This document shows positions 56,216 through 64,000 of a stretch of 64,000 nucleotides of DNA, piece by piece. The position numbers and the translations under genes are program-made. The stretch spans positions 7,440,001 through 7,504,000 of the forward strand of contig JARUPY010000397.1 of the NCBI GenBank assembly GCA_029817715.1, written 5' to 3'. Source of the stretch: Melastoma dodecandrum (Eukaryota; Streptophyta; Magnoliopsida; Myrtales; Melastomataceae). Under the pieces are notes generated by a model. It made no database searches and had not been told where the DNA came from. It saw nothing but the letters and a program-made list of their open reading frames with translations. The stretch's first letter is position 1; every line of letters begins with the position of its first letter.

Positions 56216-59200
56216 ATGAAAAAGGGAACATTTATAGCTCAGTTTCTAACAGCTGACATGCTCTATTACAGGTGCAAACCAATAGCAGCTCACAAGGTAC
56301 TTATCACCCAGATGTGTCATCTCTGCTGTAATCAATACTTCCTATTTCTAGAGGGATTGGCATCTGAAGGGAAGATCAAACAGGAAAAGGTCGACCCTCC
56401 GTTAGGTAATCAATCTGAATCTGAGTTTACTAGTTTCCAGGAAGCTTCGCCAGGAGGGGAACCTAAAAAGGGCTATGACTCACACCGGAGGGAGTTTGTT
56501 CAGGTTAATAATTGCCTGCAGCCTCTCATAAACTCACGCTTCGTTCGTGTACCCGTTCTCCCAAATATAGGGACATGGCAGAAAGTGGGCATGGGAGTAC
56601 AACTCCAGATACCCACCAAGAAATCCAAGAAGCGAAGAGAGAGGAGGGCTCGACGTGCTACAGAAAAGCGCACCAAAACAGCAATCTCTGATGTTAAGAA
56701 GGCGAAGGAGTCAAACGAAAGTGACTTTGCGTTTAACTCGTTAAGCGACTACAACTCAATTCAATCCGAGATTCCACCCGAGGCGAAAGAACTGCAACGT
56801 TCTTATGCTACCAGCTGAGTTTGCTAAAAAGAAAAGTGGTCAGACGAAAGGTAAGCTAGCTCTACCCCACAATCTTAATACCTCAACCGATATACCATGG
56901 AACTTTCCGAGTAGATGGTTTAAAGAACTACCTAGAACGTTACGGAAACACATGTTTCTCCTTCATATCCAAGCGACGATCAACAACATAGCAACGTCGT
57001 GTCCTTGTAGACAATGGAGCGACCATCAACTTGCTTCCCCTCGAAGCTTATAAGAGCCTAGGGGATGACATAGCCGAACTCGGGGAAACTGACGTAAGAG
57101 TCAGTGGTTTCAATAGGATTACTTGCTCCTGTGTAGGCGTGGTTTCTGCTAAACTCCGAGTAGGCACGCATGAAAAGAGGACGGCTTTCTTCGACATTGA
57201 CATAAAGCCCTCTTTCAATGCTTTACTCGGAGAGAGATTGGCTTCAGAAAGCTGGAGCCATACCTGCTACTCTTCACCGGGAACTCTTATTATGGGGGAA
57301 ACATGGTTTATAGGTTATTATGGGAGAAGCAAATGAAGATGCTGACTTACCTTATGTTTGCGCAGGTGCAGTCAAACAGGTTGAAAATATGACACTAAAG
57401 AAGAGGTATGCTATGGGAGACCCAAATGTTGGCACTCTGGCCGAAGCAGGCTACGAGTTCCTAGTTTTATACAATGGACCACTGCTGGCATCGCCTCAAA
57501 ACCCGATCGTCTCAACTGGATGGGGAGATGAGCTGCAGCTCGAGGTCAAAGAAGATCTAACTCCACTCGAGAAGGACATACACGAAGCTGAAATACGAGA
57601 CGACAGCAGCATTCGATAAACTGAGACGGACTGGGAGCCCGATAGATTCCTCAACCCATCCTTGTCTAATGGAGAGTGAACAACCTGATCCAATACTGGA
57701 TGTCATAGAAAGATTAGCTAGATACAGGACATCCAGAATAAGTGAGGCACAATGTAATGCGTCTCCTCAAGCATGCGATCCCTTGTTATCCCTTGAGGGA
57801 AATAAACCTGGGGACAACTGAATTTCCACGTATTACTTAGCTTAGTTCGTTAATGAACGAAGTCGAAACTCGGGACATAAGCGAAGTCCTACATGCTTAC
57901 AAGGATTGCTTCGCTTGGGACTACACCGAAATGCCCGGTCTTAATCGAGAATTGGTCGAGCACAGACTCTCGACATACAATAATTTCAAACCCATAAAAC
58001 AAATTCCAAGGAGGATGATGTGAGGAGTAGCCCAAATGGTCTACGAAAAAATTAGGAAATTGTTCAAAGCCGAATACATAAGGATGGCTAAGTACGTTGA
58101 CTGGATTTCCAGCATAGTGCCCGTTGTCAAGAAAAATGGCAAGTTCAGGGTGTGCATAGATTTCTGCGATTTGAACAAGGCGACACCTAAAGACGAATAC
58201 TGTTCTGCTAAAAATGTGTTGTGTGCAATTGTACACACGAATCGATTATAGCACGTAAGATATCGTTCCCACGAGGACTAGTTGTTCCTGAATACCAATT
58301 AAACCACTAAAAATTATCTCGACTAATAGAATAAATGACGGATTAAAAGAAAATTACTAAAATAAAATAAGCAAGGTTCACGAGAAAATATCAATAAGAA
58401 AGCCTAGGGCAACTAAATTTACTTAACTTGTCGTGGATCAATCGAACGTTTAGATAAAGCTGTCCGAGGATTTAAATCATGCTCTCTTACATATTAGACG
58501 TATCCCTACGATCTATATTCAATTAACTCATAGCATTCGATTCAATTAATATTAACCGTGATATCCCTATCTACGGTCATTATTAATCTACTCCCAATAG
58601 TCAATCCAATTAATATCAACTCAAAGATCCTAAGAAGCCTAAGAAAATAATTAAATACCAAAATAACCTAAGAATAATAAAAATAGTAACTAATTGATGC
58701 CTCCTCTCTCTTCAAATTGTAATAATGAAGGAATCAAGTGATTTTGCGAGATCTTGTACAGATCGTCGAAGGTTGCGTCCTTGAGATTGAGGGACGCGTC
58801 CTTCTGCTCTCTGTAGTCTACTGATTCCGCACAGTCGCGTCATTGATATTGAAGGACACGTCCTTCTGCTCTCTGTAACTTTTAAGCACTTTATCAATTT
58901 TCGTCCAATTTTATCAAATCAAAACAAATTTAAGATGCATCAACTGGGTTCCAATTACTCTCAAAATAAGCTCAAGATTTAATAAAATAACAAAAGTAAC
59001 TTAAAACTAAAATGAAATAAAAGCACTATAAAAATTTGTAAAACTCTAACATAAACTCGTCTAACTAGCCATGTAAAGTTCCGTTAAGAGTCCCAAATAA
59101 CTCTATATTCATAGAGTTATCAAATACCCTATGCCTATCGCTGACATTCTTATAGATAAGTCAACAGGCTATGAGCTAATGTCCTTTATGGACGGGTATT

Positions 59201-59640
59201 CTGGGTATAACCAGATCTTCATTGCCGAAGAAGATGTACATATGACATCATTCAAATGTCCAATAGGGATCTTCGAGTGGGTTGTTATGCCTTTCGAATT
59301 AAAGAATGTTGGAGCCACATATCAAAGAGCAATGAACTTGATCTTCGCCTCGTTAATAGGAAAGACAGTTGTGGTATATCTCGACGATGTGGTGGTAAAG
59401 TCCAAAAAGAGATAAGATCACCATCATTATCTAAGCGAAGCATTTGAGAAGATGCGAAAGCACAACCTCAAGCTTAATCCGTTGAATTGCGCTTTTAGAG
59501 TATAGAAAGGGCAATTCCTTAGGTTCTTTGTACACCAACGACGAATCGAAGTGGACCCTTTAAAGACTCTCAAAACCTTCCAGGGTCACCGATTAAAAAG
59601 GAACTCCAAGCCTTTTTCGGCAGAGTAAATTTCATTCGCC
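56216..59640 (+). pseudogene. Linker-protease-RT coding remains of element D
   Basis: The frame 56216-56818 is a lysine/arginine-rich linker that begins with IAQFLTADMLYYRCKPIAAH, a segment also recognisable in A and C. The retropepsin has VLVDNGATINLLP after a frame change near 57000, and DIDIKPSFNALLG near its end. RT starts near 57890 (CFAWDYTEMPGL). It shows FRVCIDFCDLNKATPKDEY and is split by the solo LTR. It resumes with MPIADILID, MDGYSGYNQIF, the catalytic VVVYLDDVVVKS and the thumb motif GRVNFIRRFIGNVTSKTSAF. Stops are at 58018, 59413 and further on. Confidence 0.82.
58201..59122. repeat. Solo LTR (922 bp) nested in the RT of element D
   Basis: It starts TGTTCTGC and ends GTTATCA, with AATAC on both sides (58196-58200 and 59123-59127). 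Removing it joins the two RT halves in frame. No coding frame or second LTR is present, so the internal part was lost by recombination between LTRs. Two imperfect copies of a short unit with CCTTCTGCTCTCTGTA lie at about 58760-58880. The parent family is not certain. Confidence 0.88.
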
Positions 59641-59760
59641 GATTCATAGGCAATGTGACGTCAAAGACAAGCGCCTTCTCAACTATTCTTAAAGTGAAGG
59701 GAAAAGGTCGAGGACATCGCAACACGAGAGCGCCTTCTCAACTATTCTTAAAATTTTCAA

Positions 59761-60682
59761 CTCGGTATGTCATGAAGTGAAATCAACAATTAAAGACTTC
59801 CAATAAAACACACTAGATTAGCACTTTGCGGAAATCAAGTCAAACACCAACCGTCCACTCATCCAGAGGTTGTTTTTCATTACATTCTTTAATAATTTTA
59901 TTTTGGTTACACGACTCTAAATGTATCATCACAATCTAGTGCACCCATGTAACGAGCATTCAATAAATGACTCTTAGTCCAGTTGGACCAAGGCACTAGG
60001 TGATGAAGCACCCCTCGGATCCCGTGTACGCCAAAAAGGACTCACACCACAAGTACATAATTAGGAGCAAATCAAACAATTTTTTTTTCTTTTTTTTTTA
60101 CGTACCTAAACATTGGTACTCAGAGCCTTGGTAACCGTTATTTATTTTTTTTTCTTTTCTTTTTTTTTTAACCAAGACTCGCTTTCAGTTAATGTGACAC
60201 TAGCACCGGTCAACGCCAACTACCATGCGTTATTAGATTTCTAAAATTGTTTTCATTCACTAACACTTCATACCGAGAAATTATTCAATTTAAAAAGCAC
60301 TTTAAGTCTAATCAACAATTAAGATTCGTTTTTTAACTATTCCATAGGTTGTGAGCAAATGCATTAATAGTCATCCTTGAATCAGGGTCAGCTCATCAAA
60401 GATTTCATCAGGTTTCACTGAGGAGATTGACAAACTTGACTCAACATAAAAAAACGACTAAGAAATATTGAAAGCGAAAGTAAAAGCGCACTTCTAAAGA
60501 TCATCCAAACTCAAAATAAACGATCACACTAACCATAAAATCAAAGCAAAGCAGACAAGAAAAGAGTCGACACCCCCAAACCAAGATTATGCATCGTCCC
60601 GATGTAATATAAAGCATAAAAGAATAAATGGAACGTAATACTCCCCTGAGGTAGCTCGTCGGCTTGACTCTTGTCTCCCTTT
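59761..60682 (-). other. 3' untranslated part of the Athila-type element (probable)
   Basis: No frame is seen. The region contains two long T-rich runs (60080-60102 and 60145-60171), and words such as GTACTTGTGGTGTGAGTCC on minus. It lies between the integrase end and element D. Long untranslated 3' regions are normal in Athila elements. No polypurine tract-LTR junction was found. Confidence 0.4.
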
Positions 60683-61990
60683 TCATGCATAAATTGGCTC
60701 AGCAAGTGCGGCCATGCTGGGTTGCTGCTCAATTTTTCCTCCAAAATATGGCTTGAGACGTTGTCCATTCACCATGAAAAGTCCTTCGTTTCCCTGCAAT
60801 TCCACAGCTCCAAAGGGTAATACACGATTAACCACAAATGGTCCGGACCACCGTGACTTAAATTTTCCAGGAAAAAGTTTAAGACGAGGGTTATAAAGAA
60901 GAACTTGCTGCCCTTTTTTGAATTCTTTGTCCAAGATCTTCTTGTCATGCCACAATTTCGTTTTCTCTTTATATATCCGTGAACTCTCGTATGCTTGTAA
61001 GCAGAACTCTTCTAGCTCATGTACCTACAATAGACGTTTCTGAAAAGCCAATTGTGGATCTAAATTCAACTTTCTTACCGGCCAATATGCCTTGTGTTCG
61101 AGTTCCAGCGATAAGTGACAACTCTTTCCGAAAACCAACTGGTATGGTGACATCCCAATGGGTGTTTTGAATGCTGTTCGATAAGCCCAAAGTGCATCGT
61201 CTAGCTTTATTGCCTAGTTCTTGTGAGATGGATTAATGATTTTCTCCAAGATCAGTTTGATCTCCCGATTTGTCACTTCTACTTGTCCGTTAGCTTGCGG
61301 GTGGTATGCCTTTGTGACCTTATGCTTCACTCCATATTTCAATAGCAACTTTTCAAATAATTTGTTACAAAAATGCGTACCTCCATCACTTATGATAGCT
61401 CTTGGAGTACCGAAACGAGTGAATATGTTCCTCTTCAAGAATCGTGTCACCACCTTTGCGTCATTCTTGGGGCATGCACATGCTTCCATCCACTTTGAGA
61501 CATAATCCACTGCAACCAGATGTAAGAATTCCCAAACGACGAGGGAAACGAACCCATAAAGTCTATTCCCCAAACATTGAACAATTCAACCTCAAGAATG
61601 TTAGTCAATGGCATCTCATGCCTCCGAGAAATATTTCCAACCCTTTGACATTCATCACATTTCATGACAAACTCATGAGCATCTTTAAATAGAGTTGGCC
61701 AATAAAATCTGCTTTGAAGTACCTTTGAAGCTGTTTTTATGCCTCCAAAATGACCTCCATACAAGCTTGCATGACAACCTGTAAGTATCAAGAGTTGTTC
61801 CTCTTTTAGGACACATCGTCGAAACAAATTATTTTTTCCCAACTTAAACAAGTAAGGTTCATCCCAAAAATAAGATCGCACATCATGAAGAAATTTTTTT
61901 CGTTGATGGAAATTTAAGTTTGGAGGAAGTTCATTACTTACAATAAAGTGACGAAATCTGCGTACCATGGAGTACTTGAAGTCATCACAG
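60683..61990 (-). pseudogene. Athila-type integrase, frameshifted
   Basis: The zinc-binding part shows H(x)6H in CHASLYGGHFGG and C-x2-C in KCDECQR. The catalytic core has the first D in GIDFMG, the second D in [10 protein letters not shown] and the E in [11 protein letters not shown]. The frame changes near 61525, inside the strand after FGNSYI. The C-terminal part (60955-60683) with LFPGKFKSRWSGPFVV and VNGQRLKPY is a further separate frame; a stop lies before it. All three catalytic residues survive. Confidence 0.85.
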
Positions 61991-62751
61991 CAATTATGGA
62001 AAATAAATGTTTGTCTGGAAAATTTTCATCCACCTGCCTTTCATCCTTTCTTTTGCTCAATTCGGTTTCGACCTTTCTAGATTCCAATCTTGAAAGATGA
62101 TCAGCAACTGGATTCTCAACCCCCTTCCTATGGCGAATCTCAATGTCGAACTCTTGGAGTAGTAAAATCAACCTTATCAATCTCGGTTTTGCGTCTTTCT
62201 TTGCCATCAAGTATTTGATTGCCGAATGATCTGTGTAAACCACGACATGTGCCCGAGAAGATAAGAGTGAAATTTATCAAAAGCATAAACAACAACAAGA
62301 AACTCTTTCTCCGTTGTTGCATAATTGAGCCGGGCATCCGATAACGTCTTGCTGGCATAGTATATGGTGTGAAACACCTTATCCTTTCTTTGGCCAAGAA
62401 CGACTCCAATAGCAAAATCACTTGCATCTGTCATAATCTCGAATGGTAGACTCCAATTTGGAGTATAGGTACGGTGACTAGACGCCCTTTTAACTCCTGA
62501 AAGGCCTGTAAACATTCATCAGTAAATTCAAAACGAACATCATTCTCAAGTAATTTACTAAGAGGCTTAGCAATCTTTGAGAAATCTTTAATAAAACGTC
62601 TGTAAAAACCAGCGTGTCCTAGAAAACTTCGAATAGCCTTAACATTTGTTGGAGGTTGCATCTGCTCAATAGCTTCGATTTTCACCATGTCTACTTCCAG
62701 TCCTTTCTCAGATTCCTTGTGGCCTAACACAATACCTTCGTTTACCATCAA
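61990..62751 (-). pseudogene. Athila-type RT thumb and RNase H, frameshifted
   Basis: The thumb shows KAIRSFLGHAGFYRRFIKDF (62660-62600). RNase H has its catalytic residues in [32 protein letters not shown] and VADHLSRL. A frame change near 62245 separates the last two from the first two, and another near 62470 separates thumb and RNase H. Confidence 0.82.
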
Positions 62752-63829
62752 GTGACACGTTTTGCCAGTTCAGCATGAGGTTGGTCGCTTTGCAACGTGT
62801 GAGCACTTTCTCTACATTCTGGAGACATAGATCAAAAGTGTCACCAAAAACAGAAAAATCATCCATAAATACCTCGATATCTTTCTCCACCATATCGGAG
62901 AATATCGCCATCATACACCTTTGAAAGGTGCTTGGGGCATTACAAAGTCCAAATGGCATTCTCCTGAAGGCAAATGTTCCATATGGACACGTAAAAGTAG
63001 TTTTCTCTTGGTCCTCCGGTGCTATGGCAATTTGATTATAACCTGCATACCCATCAAGGAAACAATAAAATGAATGTCCAGCTAATCTATCAAGCATTTG
63101 ATCGATGAAGGGTAACGGAAAGTGATCCTTCTTGGTCAGATTATTCAGCTTGCGATAATCCATGCATATGCGCCAACCTGTTATTGTCCGAGTAGGAATC
63201 AATTCATTCTTATCATTGGAAACTACAGTCATACCTCCCTTCTTTGGAACACATTGAACGAGACTCACCCAATTACTATCAGAGATAGAATATATTATAC
63301 TTGCATCGAGCCATTTCAAAACTTCTTTCTTTACTACCTCTTTCATGATTGGGTTAAGTCGTCGTTGTGCTTCGACCACTCGCTTTTCTTCGTCCACCAA
63401 TCGGATCTTATGCATACAAATTGATGGACTAATCCCCTTGAGGTCTGCTAAACTCCAACCGATTGCTTCTTTATGTGCTCGTAGTAAGTCTAACAATTGA
63501 TTCAACTGCATGTCATCTAAACGATTAGAAACAATTACTGGTAAAGTATTCGATTCACCCAAAAATGCATATTTCAAATGTGAAGGCAGGGGTTTGAGTT
63601 CCAACATTGGAGGCTCTATAATGAATGGCGCCGTTGAAGATTTTGAGAGGTCGACTCCGAGAGGTTCAATTTGTTGAATGTACTTCACTTCCATGGAATC
63701 ATCTTCTATCATCGGCGAGAAATCCTCATGCTCTTTCTCTTGAATCAGGAAACTCTGCTCTTGGTCATAAGTAAAACATTCATCAGTAGTATCAATGTAT
63801 TTCAGAGTATTAAAAATATTGAAAGTCAC
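62708..63829 (-). pseudogene. Athila-type reverse transcriptase
   Basis: The open frame of 373 codons holds the connection from protease (acidic), then RT with WRICMDYRKLN, DHFPLPFIDQMLDRLAGH, GYAGYNQIAIAPEDQ, RRMPFGLCNAP and the catalytic FMDDFSVFG. The frame is lost near 62760, in the strand after LMLNW. Motifs are complete up to that point. Confidence 0.88.
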
Positions 63830-63835
63830 TTCCTA

Positions 63836-64000
63836 TTCATGAACTCGTATTTTTAGAATTCCATCTGCTACATCTATGGATGTTCGACCAGTGGCAAGGA
63901 ATGATCGACCAAGTATAATCGGCACCTCTTTATCAGCCTCCATCTCTAGAATTAAAAAATCTGCTGGCAAAATCAAATCAGCTACGTTAACTAACACGTC
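63836..64000 (-). pseudogene. Athila-type protease C-terminal part (runs off the window)
   Basis: The minus frame from the edge reads DVLVNVADLILPADFLILEM, VPIILGRSFLATGR and IDVADG, the part of Athila aspartic proteases after the active site. A TAG stop near 63836-63838 separates it from the RT frame, which continues in phase. Confidence 0.75.

Larger units (their letters stand above)
56020..59760 (+). mobile_element. Element D: 5'-truncated gag-linker/protease/RT fragment
   Basis: Similarity to element C starts in the gag linker (about 56025). Linker, protease, RT and the start of the RNase H region follow. There is no LTR of its own on either side. The RT is interrupted by a solo LTR at 58201-59122. 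The right end, near 59757, runs into DNA on the 3' side of the Athila-type element. Confidence 0.8.
60683..64000 (-). mobile_element. Athila-type Ty3/gypsy element, pol region
   Basis: On minus, from the window edge, the order is the end of protease, RT, RNase H and integrase, which is the Ty3/gypsy order. The wording of the motifs ([46 protein letters not shown]) is that of the Athila lineage. At least three frameshifts and one stop make it non-coding as it stands. gag and the 5' LTR lie beyond the window. Confidence 0.88.

Noticed and set aside
60080..60175. Poly-T tracts as a retrocopy tail
   Set aside because: There are two tracts separated by unique sequence and no adjacent gene copy or target duplication.
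1..64000. tRNA, rRNA or organelle insertions
   Set aside because: No cloverleaf with a GGTTCGA-type arm, no ribosomal RNA sequence and no organelle gene was recognised on either strand by eye.

Overview
The window looks like nuclear DNA of a flowering plant, most likely a eudicot. It carries plant BAHD acyltransferase genes with introns absent, Ty3/gypsy elements of the Tat and Athila types, Mutator-like elements, a plant LINE fragment and remnants of plant housekeeping genes. There are no bacterial or organellar features. Only one apparently intact cellular gene is present: a BAHD acyltransferase on the minus strand at 21635-22978. Everything else is transposon, transposon-broken gene, pseudogene or featureless AT-rich DNA.

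Layout. 1-2685 is the 3' end of a Tat-type LTR element with a degraded antisense ORF of the plant mobile domain type. 3505-8495 (element A) is a decayed gag-protease element with a perfect 5-bp target duplication, inserted in the middle of an older inverted repeat. 9360-10245 holds two convergent gene remnants: the last exon of a branched-chain dehydrogenase E2 gene, and a LWD/AN11-type WD40 pseudogene. 10922-12603 is a solo-LTR-like copy related to the LTRs of the large element at 39-53 kb. 13255-19578 (element B) is a chain LTR-internal-LTR-internal-LTR made of a short non-autonomous relative of A. 21635-22978 is the intact BAHD gene. About 24547-27060 is a Mutator-like element with long inverted ends carrying a GRF zinc-finger gene and an oppositely oriented MULE N-terminal fragment. 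28056-34573 (element C) is a degraded gag-pol element, again with antisense ORF remains, ending directly against a duplicated C-terminal piece of a BAHD gene (34574-35330). A LINE fragment follows.

38328-54170 is the most informative part. A second BAHD gene starts at 38917. After 32 codons it is cut by a 13.9-kb element (39013-52943) flanked by the duplication GTGAT, and it resumes in frame at 52949. The inserted element has two 4.2-kb LTRs, a Tat-type primer binding site and a 5.5-kb repeat-rich internal region without coding capacity, which is the architecture of a LARD (large retrotransposon derivative). A small Mutator-type MITE with a 9-bp duplication sits about 100 bp upstream of the start codon of the same gene.

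56020-59760 (element D) is another gag-linker/protease/RT fragment, with a 922-bp solo LTR nested in its RT. 60683-64000 is the pol region of an Athila-type element on the minus strand, running off the window.

No new defence, metabolic or regulatory system is evident. The value of the window lies in nested insertions whose junctions can be read to the base, and in three unusual architectures: antisense ORFs in Tat-type elements, the triple-LTR chain, and the GRF-bearing MULE.
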